From positions 434,001 to 498,000 of the forward strand of contig QNUV01000099.1 of assembly GCA_003339645.1 (NCBI GenBank): a stretch of DNA of 64,000 bases. The letters run 5' to 3'. Under the pieces are notes generated by a model. It was given only the letters and a program-made list of their open reading frames with translations, was not told the DNA's origin and made no database searches. Shown here in pieces: positions 1 through 13,165 of this stretch (position 1 is the first letter of the stretch; each line of letters opens with the position of its first letter). The stretch comes from Microbacterium arborescens. Lineage in GTDB: Bacteria > Actinomycetota > Actinomycetes > Actinomycetales > Microbacteriaceae. A program made the position numbers and the translations under genes.

Positions 1-1573
1 GCGAGTGACCGTCGAGCGGCTCGCTGCGCCGGGGAATCGTGAGCACGAAGTTGGTTCCCCGCCCGAGCTCGGACCACACCGCGAGGGTGCCGCCGTGCAA
101 CCGCGCGTCGCCGAGGGCGATCGAGAGTCCGAGCCCCGTGCCACCGATGGTGCGCTTGCGCGAGGGGTCGGCGCGCCAGAAGCGATCGAAGACGCGCTCG
201 GCGTCGGCCGGCCGCATCCCCAGACCGTAGTCGCGCACGCCGATCGCGACCGCCCGCGCGTCGCTGTCGACGCTGACCACGATGGGCCGTCCCTCGCCGT
301 GCTCGATCGCGTTGCCCAGCAGGTTGCGGACGATCCGGCGCACGCGCCGCGGGTCCATCTCCACGGGCGAATAGCCACCCGGAGCGACGAGTCGCACATC
401 GCTGCCGTGCTGCTCGGCGAGCTGAGCCATCGAGGCGATGACGTCCTCGGCGAGCTGGGTCATACTCGTCGGCTCGCTCTCGAGCTGCACCGAGCCGGCA
501 TCGTAGCGGCTGATCTCGAGCAGGTCGGTGAGGAGCACCTCGAACCGGTGCACCTGGTCGTGCAGCAGCTCCGCCGCGCGTGCGGCCACGGGATCGAAGT
601 CCTCACGCCGGTCGTTGAGCATGTCGGAGGCGAGCCGGATCGTCGTCAGCGGCGTCCGCAGCTCGTGCGAGACGTCGGAGACGAATCGCTGCTGGACCTG
701 CGACAGCTCGGCGAGCTCCTTGATCTGCGCCTCGATGCTGTCGGCCATCGCGTTGAACGACCGTCCGAGGGTGGCGAACTCGTCCTCGCCGCGCACCTGC
801 AGCCGCACCGCGAGGTCGCCCGCCGCCAGCCGCGAGCTGCTTTCGGCCGCCTGCGCGATCGGCTCGGTCACCGAGCGCAGCACGATCCACGAGATCGCGC
901 CGATGAGGACGACCAGCCCGACGCCGACGATCCACAACGTGATCTGGACGAAGGCGAGGGTCTGCGCCTCACTGGCCAGGTCGTAGCCGAGGTAGAGCTC
1001 GTAGGCCCCCACCTCGGGGAGGACGATCTGCTGCCCCACGACGATGCCGGGCACCTGACCTCCTGCTGACGCGGCGAAGCCGACGGGCTGCCACCACTGC
1101 AGCTCGTCATCGCTCTGCACCTGCGCGCGCAGCTCGTCGCTGATCCGGTCTGCGGGGAGACCCGCCGAGTCGAAGTCCTGCGGCGCGATGGCCGACGGTT
1201 CCGACGAAATCCGGAACGCGGCGATGCGGTCGGTCGAGGACTGGCGCTGAATAGAGGTGCGTACGCTCTCCATGAGGTTGTCGACGGCGACCACGTCGCC
1301 CCCGACCTCGGCGGCATCCAGCGTCGCCTGCGCCGACTGCGTCGCCCGCTGCGCCTCGGCGAGCAGCTGGGAGGTGCGCGACTCGAAGAGGTCGTTCTGA
1401 ATCGCCAGCGACATCCACACCAGTGCCACGGTGATCGTCAGCGCGGTCGCGCCGAGCGTGATCGCGACGGTGCGGAACCGCAGCGATCGCCGCCAGGTGC
1501 GGGCGAGCCGACGCCCCCACGATCGCCACCCGCGCGTCGCGACCGTCGCCGTCGTGACGGTGCGGATGGGCAT
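1..1573 (-). CDS. mtrB: MtrB sensor histidine kinase (3' end outside window)
   Basis: Membrane histidine kinase partner of MtrA, which in actinobacteria controls cell-wall remodelling and division. Read from the sequence: ATG at 1573, seven bases after the mtrA stop; a hydrophobic segment near residues 40-60; a long extracytoplasmic region; a second membrane segment; a HAMP region; the H-box SHELRTPL with the phospho-acceptor His at residue 303; then ATP-binding motifs including RDYGLGM and GTGLGLSIA. 524 codons are visible and the catalytic domain is nearly complete, so only the tail is missing. mtrA-mtrB is the usual gene order; lpqB would be expected beyond the left edge. The identification is firm. 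Confidence 0.93.
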   Translation of the reverse strand, partial: MPIRTVTTATVATRGWRSWGRRLARTWRRSLRFRTVAITLGATALTITVALVWMSLAIQNDLFESRTSQLLAEAQRATQSAQATLDAAEVGGDVVAVDNLMESVRTSIQRQSSTDRIAAFRISSEPSAIAPQDFDSAGLPADRISDELRAQVQSDDELQWWQPVGFAASAGGQVPGIVVGQQIVLPEVGAYELYLGYDLASEAQTLAFVQITLWIVGVGLVVLIGAISWIVLRSVTEPIAQAAESSSRLAAGDLAVRLQVRGEDEFATLGRSFNAMADSIEAQIKELAELSQVQQRFVSDVSHELRTPLTTIRLASDMLNDRREDFDPVAARAAELLHDQVHRFEVLLTDLLEISRYDAGSVQLESEPTSMTQLAEDVIASMAQLAEQHGSDVRLVAPGGYSPVEMDPRRVRRIVRNLLGNAIEHGEGRPIVVSVDSDARAVAIGVRDYGLGMRPADAERVFDRFWRADPSRKRTIGGTGLGLSIALGDARLHGGTLAVWSELGRGTNFVLTIPRRSEPLDGHS

Positions 1574-1580
1574 CGGAGCG

Positions 1581-2261
1581 TCAGATGACGGCGCCGGCGC
1601 GATAGCCGACGCCGCGGACGGTCGTCACGATGCGCGGGTTGTCGGGGTCGATCTCGACCTTCGCCCGCAGCCGCTGCACGTGCACGTTCACCAGACGCGT
1701 GTCGGCCTTGTAGTGGTAGCCCCAGACCTGCTCGAGGAGCATCTCGCGCGAGAAGACCTGCTGCGGCTTCGATGCGAGCGCGACGAGCAGCTCGAACTCC
1801 AGCGGCGTCAGCGCGATCACGTCGGCTCCGCGACGCACCTCGTGGCCCTCGACGTCGACGACGAGATCGCCGATGCGCAGCGACTCCGATGCCGACGCGA
1901 CCGCGGGACGCAGGCGGGTGCGGATCCGAGCGACGAGCTCCTTGGGGTTGAACGGCTTGACGATGTAGTCGTCGGCTCCCGACTCCAGCCCGCGCACGAC
2001 ATCCGCGGTGTCGGTGCGCGCGGTCAGCATGATGATCGGCACGCCGGACTCGGCGCGCACCTGCGTGCAGATCTCGATGCCGTCCACGCCGGGCAGCATC
2101 AGGTCGAGGAGGATCAGGTCGGGCTTCTCGCTGCGCCAGGTCTCGACGGCCGCCGCGCCATCGGCGCAGAACACGGTGTCGAACCCCTCGGTGCGCAGCA
2201 CGATGCCGATCATCTCCGCCAGGGCGGTGTCGTCATCGACCACCAGGATGCGAGAAGTCAT
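1581..2261 (-). CDS. mtrA: MtrA response regulator (OmpR/PhoB family)
   Basis: DNA-binding response regulator, 226 residues, the normal family length. The receiver domain starts with ILVVDDD at residues 5-11 and has the phospho-acceptor Asp53 in LLDLMLPG. The switch Lys lies in VKPFNPKEL. The C-terminal winged helix contains LTPLEFELL and ends with VTTVRGVGYRAG. It sits directly upstream of mtrB and is presumably co-transcribed with it. Known role of the family (not shown here): an essential regulator of cell-wall hydrolases and replication-linked genes in mycobacteria. Start is the ATG at 2261. Confidence 0.95.
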   Translation of the reverse strand: MTSRILVVDDDTALAEMIGIVLRTEGFDTVFCADGAAAVETWRSEKPDLILLDLMLPGVDGIEICTQVRAESGVPIIMLTARTDTADVVRGLESGADDYIVKPFNPKELVARIRTRLRPAVASASESLRIGDLVVDVEGHEVRRGADVIALTPLEFELLVALASKPQQVFSREMLLEQVWGYHYKADTRLVNVHVQRLRAKVEIDPDNPRIVTTVRGVGYRAGAVI

Positions 2262-2403
2262 GGGCGGCGTTCGTCTTTCGGCTCGGGCTCGCGCGCGACG
2301 TGCGCGTACTCACCGTACCCGACCCACGCACCGTCGACTCCGGACGCCGCGCGCTCGTGTGACACGATGGGTTCGACCGAGCCGACTGTTCCAGGAGTGC
2401 ATC

Positions 2404-3740
<1,337 letters not shown>

Positions 3741-3744
<4 letters not shown>

Positions 3745-4373
3745 GGTTGCTCGCCACTCCGGTCGCCCCCGACCCCGACGAAGCCCGTCGCTGGGCTGAG
3801 GAAGAGCTCTCGAAGGCCGCCTACCGAGAGGCCGAGCCCACGCCCATCGACCGCTTCGCGCGTGGCGTGGTCGACTTCCTGGCGGCTCTGTTCAACGGGC
3901 AGGTTCCGGCGACGCTCGGCCCTTGGCTCGCGGTCGGAGCGATCGTGGTGCTGCTGGTGCTGGTCGCCGTGGCGATCCTCATCTGGGGGCGTCCGCGCAC
4001 CGTCGTGCGCTCGCGGGCGAGCGTGCCGCTCTTCGGTGAGGACGAGACACGCAGCGCCGACCAGATGCGCGCGGAAGCGGCGGATGCCGCGGGCCGGGGC
4101 GCCTGGGACGAGGCGATCGTCCTGCGTGTGCGGGCGCTCGCCCGCGGCCTCGCGGAGCGCACGATCGTCGACCCGGCCCCGGGCACGACGGTGCATCGGT
4201 TCGCCGCCGACGCCGGACGCATCTTTCCCGCGGAGAGCGAGGAACTCGACCGCGTGGCCCGCGTGTTCGACGACGTGCGCTACCTGCGGCGACCGGGCAC
4301 GGCTGAGGCATACGCCACCGTGCGGGCTCTCGACGAGCGGCTTGCGGCAGCGCGAGCGGAGGTGCCGGCATGA
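3741..4373 (+). CDS. DUF4129 domain protein
   Basis: 210-residue single-pass membrane protein: a cytoplasmic-looking N-terminus, a transmembrane helix near residues 55-77 rich in Val/Leu, and a soluble C-terminal domain with the AWDEAIVLRVRALARGL region typical of DUF4129. The ATG overlaps the previous stop as ATGA. In actinobacteria DUF4129, DUF4350, MoxR and DUF58 genes recur together and are thought to form a membrane assembly with transglutaminase-like or protease-like partners; the biochemical role is not established. Confidence 0.82.
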
Positions 4374-5539
4374 GCACGGCCCCCGCACCATCGGCTGCCC
4401 GTCGACGATCGCGCTCGGTACTCGGCTGGGCGGGAGTGGGCGCCGGCCTCCTCGTCGCGGGCATCGCGGTCGCAGCGATCGCCGGCATCAACACGATGCC
4501 GGCACAGGGGCTCCTCGACCCGGAGGCCGCCGGCCCCGAGGGATCGCGGGCGCTGGCCGAGCTACTGCGCGACCGAGGCGTCGAGGTCGAGATCGCCCGT
4601 GACCGCTCGGCGGCACTGCGTGCCCTCGACGGCAGCGACGCGACGCTCGCGATCGCCGACACCGCACCGCTCGACGACGACGACCTCGTGGGCCTGCGGG
4701 ATGCCGCCTCCGGCGTCGTCCTGCTCGAGCCGCGCACGCGCGACCTGCGGCTGCTGCTCGGCGCCCCGCGCAGCGCGGGCTTCGCCGACGGCGCCACGGT
4801 GGAGCCCGACTGCGACCTGCCCGCCGCCGCCGTCAGCGGGCCCGTCGGCCCCGGCGAGGTGTTCACCGCCGACGGCGCCGACGACGCGTGCTATCCGGCC
4901 GCAGCGGGGTACGGGCTCGTCGCCTCCGGCGAGGGAGCCGACCGGGTCGTCGCCCTGGACGCGACCGCGCTGCTGGTCAATCAGCGGCTCGCCGACGACG
5001 GGAACGCCGCGCTCGGGCTCAACCTGCTGGGCTCTCGCGACACCGTCGTCTGGTACCTGCCGTCGATCGGCGACGGCTCGCTCACCGGCACACCCTCGCT
5101 GGGCGAGCTCACTCCCCCATGGGTGACCCCCGCGATCCTGCTCCTGCTCGGCTCGGCCGTGGCCGCCGGGATCTGGCGCGGCCGCCGCTTCGGTCCGCTC
5201 GTGGCGGAGAACCTGCCGGTGACCGTCCGCGCTTCGGAGACCACCGAGGGCCGGGCGCGCCTGTACGCGGCGTCGGCCGACCCCGTGCACGCGCTCGACC
5301 AGCTCCGGCGCGAGACTCTGCGCCGCATCTCGCGGGCGCTCGGGCTCGGCTCCGCCGATGCCGGGGCCATCGCCGATGCAGCGGCGAGCCGCATCGGCGA
5401 CGATCGCACACGCGTTCGCGGCATCCTGATCGACGACCTCCCCCGAAACGACCGCGACCTCGTCGACGCCGCCGACCGGCTGCGCGATGTGGAAGCCGCC
5501 GTCCTCCGATCCGTCCGTCCCGAAAGGAACACCCCATGA
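4370..5539 (+). CDS. DUF4350 domain membrane protein
   Basis: 389 residues. A transmembrane helix lies near residues 20-42. It is followed by a Rossmann-like extracytoplasmic DUF4350 domain, in which RALAELLRDRGVEVEIARDR marks the start, and a second helix near residues 250-268 just before the IWRGRRFGPL motif. The C-terminal part is a cytoplasmic helical region. Both ends overlap neighbours by four bases (ATGA), so translation is likely coupled with the DUF4129 and MoxR genes. Function unknown. Confidence 0.82.
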   Translation: MSTAPAPSAARRRSRSVLGWAGVGAGLLVAGIAVAAIAGINTMPAQGLLDPEAAGPEGSRALAELLRDRGVEVEIARDRSAALRALDGSDATLAIADTAPLDDDDLVGLRDAASGVVLLEPRTRDLRLLLGAPRSAGFADGATVEPDCDLPAAAVSGPVGPGEVFTADGADDACYPAAAGYGLVASGEGADRVVALDATALLVNQRLADDGNAALGLNLLGSRDTVVWYLPSIGDGSLTGTPSLGELTPPWVTPAILLLLGSAVAAGIWRGRRFGPLVAENLPVTVRASETTEGRARLYAASADPVHALDQLRRETLRRISRALGLGSADAGAIADAAASRIGDDRTRVRGILIDDLPRNDRDLVDAADRLRDVEAAVLRSVRPERNTP

Positions 5540-6501
5540 GCGAGACCGCACCCGGCGACCTGCGCGAGGCGATGAACCGTGTCCGGCTCGAGGTCGGCAA
5601 GGCCGTCGTCGGCCAGGACGGCGCTGTGACCGGCCTTCTGATCGCGCTCCTCGGCCGCGGGCACGTGCTGCTCGAGGGCGTGCCCGGCGTCGCGAAGACC
5701 CTGCTCGTGCGCACCTTCAGCCGGGCGGTGGGACTCGACACCGCCCGCATCCAGTTCACTCCCGACCTCATGCCGGGCGACGTCACCGGATCGCTGGTCT
5801 ACGACGCTCGCACCGGAGAGTTCGAGTTCCGTTCCGGGCCGGTCTTCACCAACGTGCTGCTCGCCGACGAGATCAATCGGACGCCGCCGAAGACCCAGGC
5901 CGCTCTCCTGGAGGCCATGGAGGAGCGCCAGGTCTCGGCGGACGGCGTCTCCCGACCGCTGCCCGACCCGTTCCTCGTGGCGGCGACGCAGAACCCGGTC
6001 GAGCACGAGGGCACCTACACCCTCCCCGAGGCGCAGCTCGACCGCTTCCTGCTGAAGCTCGTCATCGACCTCCCCGCCCGGGACGACGAGATCTCCGTGC
6101 TGCGTCGCCACGCAGACGGCTTCCGGCCCGGCGCGCTCGAGACCGCGGGCGTATCGGCGGTGGTGACGGCGGCCGAGATCCGCGCCGCCCAGCAGGCCGC
6201 CGCCGCCGTGGAGGTCTCGGACGACGTCCTCGGCTACGTCGTGGATCTGGCCCGGGCGACCCGCCAGTCCCCGTCCGTCCAGCTCGGCGCGAGCCCGCGC
6301 GCCGCCACCGCCCTGCTCGCGGCCGCCAAGGCGTGGGCGTGGCTCGGCGGCTACCCGGCGATCACACCGGACCACGTCCAGACGATGCTCGTGCCCGCGT
6401 GGCGCCATCGGCTGCAGCTGCGCCCGGATGCCGAGATCGAGGGTGTCTCCGCCGACACGATCCTGACCTCGGTACTGCAGCAGACGCGCGTCCCGATCTG
6501 A
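5536..6501 (+). CDS. MoxR family AAA+ ATPase
   Basis: 321-residue AAA+ ATPase. Walker A GVPGVAKT is at residues 48-55, the Walker B/sensor region is in NVLLADEINR, and sensor 1 is in VAATQNPVEHEGTY. The C-terminal lid region follows and ends near the stop. Length is normal for MoxR. MoxR ATPases act as chaperones for von-Willebrand-A-type partners; the DUF58 protein encoded six bases downstream is the usual one. The start is the ATG overlapping the DUF4350 stop, since longer in-frame extensions run into that gene in the wrong frame. Confidence 0.93.
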   Translation: MSETAPGDLREAMNRVRLEVGKAVVGQDGAVTGLLIALLGRGHVLLEGVPGVAKTLLVRTFSRAVGLDTARIQFTPDLMPGDVTGSLVYDARTGEFEFRSGPVFTNVLLADEINRTPPKTQAALLEAMEERQVSADGVSRPLPDPFLVAATQNPVEHEGTYTLPEAQLDRFLLKLVIDLPARDDEISVLRRHADGFRPGALETAGVSAVVTAAEIRAAQQAAAAVEVSDDVLGYVVDLARATRQSPSVQLGASPRAATALLAAAKAWAWLGGYPAITPDHVQTMLVPAWRHRLQLRPDAEIEGVSADTILTSVLQQTRVPI

Positions 6502-6507
6502 GCCGCC

Positions 6508-7809
6508 GTGTACCTCTCCGGCCTGTTCGTGCTGCTCGTCGCCGTCGGCGTCGTGCCCGTCGTGCTCGCTCCCGCCGCGGGACTGAACGCGGCGTGGACG
6601 GCGCTCGCGTGGCTCGGGCTGTGCCTCATCCTCGCCGCCGTCGACCTCGTGTTCGCGGGGCCGCTGCGCGCCGCCGAGATCGAGCGGCGCATACCCTCCC
6701 GCGCACGGGCCGGCGAATCGGTCGAGACGACGCTCCTGCTGCGCAATCGCGGCGGCCGCCGCATCCGCGGGAGCCTCCGCGACGGGTGGCAGCCGACCGC
6801 GGGGGCCGGCGAAGCGCGTGCCGCCGTCGACATCCCTGCCGGCGAGCGCCGAGCCGTACCGATGCCGCTCCTCCCGCGGCGCCGGGGCGAGCTGCGCTCG
6901 GCGTTCGTCGCGCTGCGCAGCCACGGACCCCTGGGGCTGGCCGGGAGACAGCGCGTCATCCCCGCCCCGGGCGCCCTGCGCGTCCTACCCCCGTTCGCCT
7001 CGCGTCGGCATCTTCCCTCGCGGCTCGCGCGCCTGCGCGAGCTCGACGGCAACACGAGCGTTCAGGTGCGCGGGCGTGGGACCGAGTTCGACAGCCTCCG
7101 CGAGTACGTGCGGGGCGACGACGTCCGCTCCATCGACTGGCGCGCGACCGCCCGCGCGGGAACGACGATGCTGCGCACCTGGCGCCCGGAGCGCGACCGC
7201 CACGTCGTGATCGTCATCGACACGGGCCGCACGAGCGCGTCGCGCGTGGGGGATGGTGTGCGCCTGGATGCCGCGATGGAGTCGGCGCTGCTGCTCAGTG
7301 CCCTCGCGGCGCGCGCCGGCGACCACGTGCATCTGCTCATGTTCGACCGTGCGCGTCGCGCGCGGGTCACGGGCATCGACGGGCCGCGGCTGCTGCCCGC
7401 CCTCGTCGACGCGATGGCGCCGGTCGAGCCGACACTCATCGACACCGATTGGAACGCCGTCCTCACGGAGGTCCGTGCCCTGACCTCGCGGCCCTCGCTC
7501 GTGGTGCTGCTGACGGCGCAGGACGCCCCCGACGCGGCCCGCGGCTTCCTCGGAGCCCTTCCCTCGCTCACCGAACGCACCACCGTGCTCGTCGGCTCGG
7601 CGCAGGACGCACCCGAGCCGGCGCCCGTGCAGCGCACCGCGGAGGACGTCTACCGCGAGGCCGCCGTCGCGCACGCCACCCGCGACGCCGAACTGGTCGC
7701 CGGGGCGATCCGCCGGGCCGGGGGCGAAGCTCTCAGCGCGACCCCCGATGCTCTGCCGCCCGCCGTCGCCGACCACTACCTCGCGCTGAAGGCCGCCGGC
7801 CGCCTCTGA
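6508..7809 (+). CDS. DUF58 domain protein
   Basis: 433 residues. Two N-terminal hydrophobic segments (about residues 3-20 and 28-50) are followed by a beta-rich region and the DUF58 signature around GTEFDSLREYVRGDDVRSID, then a von-Willebrand-A-like fold beginning VVIVIDTGRTSAS. GTG start six bases after the MoxR stop. DUF58 proteins pair with MoxR ATPases; this is the last gene of the cluster, and a gene-free repeat region follows. Confidence 0.9.
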   Translation: MYLSGLFVLLVAVGVVPVVLAPAAGLNAAWTALAWLGLCLILAAVDLVFAGPLRAAEIERRIPSRARAGESVETTLLLRNRGGRRIRGSLRDGWQPTAGAGEARAAVDIPAGERRAVPMPLLPRRRGELRSAFVALRSHGPLGLAGRQRVIPAPGALRVLPPFASRRHLPSRLARLRELDGNTSVQVRGRGTEFDSLREYVRGDDVRSIDWRATARAGTTMLRTWRPERDRHVVIVIDTGRTSASRVGDGVRLDAAMESALLLSALAARAGDHVHLLMFDRARRARVTGIDGPRLLPALVDAMAPVEPTLIDTDWNAVLTEVRALTSRPSLVVLLTAQDAPDAARGFLGALPSLTERTTVLVGSAQDAPEPAPVQRTAEDVYREAAVAHATRDAELVAGAIRRAGGEALSATPDALPPAVADHYLALKAAGRL

Positions 7810-7852
7810 CTCCGCCGTGAGCGCCGGCGGCTGCCGACCCGACTCCGCACCG

Positions 7853-8335
7853 CAGCACCTCAGCACCCCAGCACCCCAGCACCCCACGCTCACCTGGCAG
7901 CTCACGCCCCCACCCCGGCCTGCAAGGGGCCACAACTGCCAACCCAAAGGCCCGCAACCCTCGCCCAGCCCGGGCCGCAGCATCCTCGTCACCTGGCAGC
8001 TCGCGCCCCCACCCCGGCCTGCAAGGGGCCACAACTGCCCACCCAAACCCGCGCCCCACGCTCACCTGGCAGCTCACGCCCCCACCCAGCACCAAAAGGG
8101 GCCACAACAACCAACCCAAAGGCCCGCAACCCTCGCCCAGCCCGGGCCGCAGCACCCCACGCGCACCTGGCAGCTCACCCCCCCACCCCGGCCTGCAAGG
8201 GGCCACAACTGCCCACCCAAACCCGCGCCTCACGCTCACCTGGCAGCTCGCGCCCCCACCCAGCACCAAAAGGGAGCACAACTGCCACCCCAAGGCCCGC
8301 CAACCCAAAGGCCCACCCACCCGAGCCCCACAGCA
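7853..8335. repeat. Tandem intergenic repeat array, five units
   Basis: A lead-in of four CAGCACC repeats (about 7853-7885) precedes five units, each starting CACCTGGCAGCTC at 7891, 7990, 8063, 8164 and 8237. Spacings are 99, 73, 101 and 73. Units 2+3 and 4+5 repeat with an exact period of 174. Two core types alternate: CGGCCTGCAA in units 1, 2 and 4, and AGCACCAAAA in units 3 and 5. A typical core contains nested inverted repeats, GGCAG-5-GCCCC, loop, GGGGC-5-CTGCC, so each could fold. Open frames exist on both strands here but translate only the repeat, so I regard the stretch 7810-8358 as non-coding. Confidence 0.85.
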
Positions 8336-8358
8336 CGGCGCCCATCCCACCAGCAACG

Positions 8359-8395
8359 GCGAAGGCCCGCCCCGGGTATCGGGACGGGCCTTCGC
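8359..8395. terminator. Strong hairpin terminator downstream of katG
   Basis: Perfect 11-base arms GCGAAGGCCCG and CGGGCCTTCGC enclose a 15-base centre with further pairing. It lies 15 bases past the katG stop and also faces the plus-strand DUF58 cluster, so it could work in both directions. No long T run follows, as is common in high-GC actinobacteria. Confidence 0.8.
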
Positions 8396-8409
8396 ACGGA
8401 TGCTGCGGG

Positions 8410-11233
<2,824 letters not shown>

Positions 11234-11239
11234 GCCTCG

Positions 11240-11269
11240 ATCGTATCCCGCATTTTTGATCAGATCAAA
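11240..11269 (-). promoter_or_regulatory. furA promoter with overlapping FurA-type operator
   Basis: On the minus strand: -35 TTGATC (11263-11268), 17-base spacer, -10 TACGAT (11240-11245), then six bases to the furA ATG, so the transcript should be leaderless. A perfect inverted repeat TTTGAT-CAG-ATCAAA lies at 11255-11269 across the -35 box, where a bound repressor would block polymerase. This fits the autoregulation known for mycobacterial FurA. Confidence 0.8.
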
Positions 11270-11292
11270 TTAAGCAGTGGTGGACGGCTACG

Positions 11293-12288
11293 TCAGCCCG
11301 CAACGAGACGCGGGGTTCCGGCCTCGTACTCGGTGAGGTCGCCGGTCTCCCCCCGACGTGCCGCCGCGCGGCCCAGCACCAGCATGTAAGCGAGGAACAC
11401 CGCGAGGGCCAGCGCGCCGATACCGATCTTGATCGGCCACGGCCAGGGCTGACGCGTCACGAACCCCTCGACGAGACCGGAGAGCGCGAGAGCGAGAATC
11501 AGGCCGATCGCCACCGTCGCGAGCGAGCGCCCTGCGGCGGCGAGCGCCTCGCCGCGACTGCGCCTGCCGGGGGCGATCCACGCCCAGAAGATGTGGAGTC
11601 CCGTCGCCCCGGCCACGAAGATGCAGGTGAGCTCGAGCAGGCCATGCGGTGCGATATGCAGAAGGAAGACGTCACCGCGGTCGAAGGAGATGAGGATCGC
11701 CGCCGCCTGACCGATGCTCACCGCGTTCTGCATGAGCACCATCACGGGCCACAGGCCGGTGATCCCGAACAGCACGCACTGGGCAGCGATCCAGGCGTTG
11801 TTCGTCCACACGGTGCCCGCGAACACCGCGGCGGGATTCTCGCTGTAGTAGGCGGTGAAGTCGTTCTTCGCGTACTGCTCGAGCTGCGCCTGCGATCCCA
11901 GCGCCGCCACTGCGGCGGGGTCGCCCGAGACCCAGAACGCGACGAGCGAGCTGATCACGACGAAGGCGACGGCGACGGCGAGCGTCGTCCAGCGGACGCG
12001 ATACAGCGCAGCCGGCAACTGGTGCACGAAGAAGCGGGGCAGCTGCCGGAGCACGTTCTCGGGGGCTCCGGTGAGCCGTAGCCGGGCGCGCGACAGGATC
12101 ATCGAGAGCCGGTCGCCCTCGACGCTGCGTCCCGCGGAGGTCTTGATATCGGCGAGGTCGGCGGATGCGGCGCGGTAGCGCGTGACCAGCTCGTCGACCT
12201 CGTCGCTCGACAGGCGGCGTGCACGACCGAGCGCGTCGAGCCGATCCCACTCGGCGCGACGCGCGGCGACCAGGGCGTCGAGGTCCAT
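11293..12288 (-). CDS. Stage II sporulation protein M-like (SpoIIM/DUF95) membrane protein
   Basis: 331 residues with about six transmembrane helices and a charged N-terminal region starting MDLDALVAARRAEWDRL. The pattern matches the SpoIIM/DUF95 family, common in non-sporulating actinobacteria next to an RDD-family gene, as here. The ATG at 12288 is chosen because a TACAGT element lies seven bases upstream; an alternative ATG at 12306 would overlap the divergent RDD start. Function unknown; no sporulation role is implied. Confidence 0.85.
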   Translation of the reverse strand: MDLDALVAARRAEWDRLDALGRARRLSSDEVDELVTRYRAASADLADIKTSAGRSVEGDRLSMILSRARLRLTGAPENVLRQLPRFFVHQLPAALYRVRWTTLAVAVAFVVISSLVAFWVSGDPAAVAALGSQAQLEQYAKNDFTAYYSENPAAVFAGTVWTNNAWIAAQCVLFGITGLWPVMVLMQNAVSIGQAAAILISFDRGDVFLLHIAPHGLLELTCIFVAGATGLHIFWAWIAPGRRSRGEALAAAGRSLATVAIGLILALALSGLVEGFVTRQPWPWPIKIGIGALALAVFLAYMLVLGRAAARRGETGDLTEYEAGTPRLVAG

Positions 12289-12295
12289 TTGCTTA

Positions 12296-12301
12296 ACTGT
12301 A
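12296..12301 (-). promoter_or_regulatory. -10 element TACAGT for the SpoIIM-like gene
   Basis: TACAGT on the minus strand ends seven bases before the ATG at 12288, the leaderless pattern. The same bases lie inside the 16-base gap to the divergent RDD gene, so both promoters must share this space. Confidence 0.5.
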
Positions 12302-12304
12302 CCC

Positions 12305-13165
12305 ATGACCACGCCCGCTCCCCCGGTGCAGATCCGCCAGGACGAGATCCTCACCGGCGAGGCGGTCGCGCTCGACGTTCAGCCGCTGGGCTTCTTCCTC
12401 CGCGCACTCGGCGCGCTCATCGACGTCCTCTGCGGCATCGCGCTACTGCTGCTGTTCTTCTTCGTCGGAGGCTTCGTGGTCGGAGGGCTCGGCCTCGAGA
12501 GCTTGTCGGGGATTCTCGTCGTGTCGGCACTCGTCCTGGTGCTCGTCGTCATCCCGACCGCCGTCGAGACCCTCTCTCACGGCCGCAGCCTGGGCAAGCT
12601 CGCGGTCGGTGGCCGCATCGTGCGCACCGACGGCGGGGCGACCGGATTCCGCCAGGCGTTCATCCGCGCTCTCGTCGGCGTCCTGGAGATCTGGTTCACC
12701 TTCGGCGCGCTCGCGGGCGTGGTCGCGGCCTTCACCCCGCGTTCGACTCGACTGGGCGACATGGTCGCGGGGACCTACTGCGAGCGCACCCGGGCCCCGC
12801 GCCTCCCACCGCCCGCCGGACCGGTCCCGATCGAGCTGCGGGAATGGTCGGACGTCGCCGACGTGGCGCGCCTGCCCGACCGCGTCGCCCGACGAGCATC
12901 CCAGTTCGCGCGCTCGGCCGAGGGCATGGAACCGGCGGCACGACTGCGCTCCGCGACGATGATCGCCAGCGAGGTCGCGCCCTTCGTCTCGCCGCTGCCG
13001 CAGACGGACCCCGAGACGCTCGTCCGCGCGGTGGTCGCGGTCCGGCGCGACCGCGAGTACGCCGCGATCCAGCGGATCGACGACCGGGCGCGTGCCCTCG
13101 TCGGCGCGGCTCCCGAGACACCGCGCGGATTCCCCGTCAGACCCGAAGCGTCTCGTGACGGATGA
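12305..13165 (+). CDS. RDD family membrane protein
   Basis: 286 residues. The RDD domain covers about residues 20-165, with three or four hydrophobic helices and the typical SHGRSLGKLAVGGRIV segment; a soluble C-terminal tail rich in Arg and Ala follows. The gene is divergent from the SpoIIM-like gene with only 16 bases between starts. RDD proteins are proposed transporters in some bacteria, but this paralogue's role is unknown. The 3' end overlaps the opposite-strand DUF3499 gene by 29 bases. Confidence 0.85.
   Translation: MTTPAPPVQIRQDEILTGEAVALDVQPLGFFLRALGALIDVLCGIALLLLFFFVGGFVVGGLGLESLSGILVVSALVLVLVVIPTAVETLSHGRSLGKLAVGGRIVRTDGGATGFRQAFIRALVGVLEIWFTFGALAGVVAAFTPRSTRLGDMVAGTYCERTRAPRLPPPAGPVPIELREWSDVADVARLPDRVARRASQFARSAEGMEPAARLRSATMIASEVAPFVSPLPQTDPETLVRAVVAVRRDREYAAIQRIDDRARALVGAAPETPRGFPVRPEASRDG

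Noticed and set aside
7853-8335. CRISPR array
   Set aside because: Unit lengths alternate 73/100 with repeated rather than unique spacers, the units are imperfect, and no cas genes are nearby.
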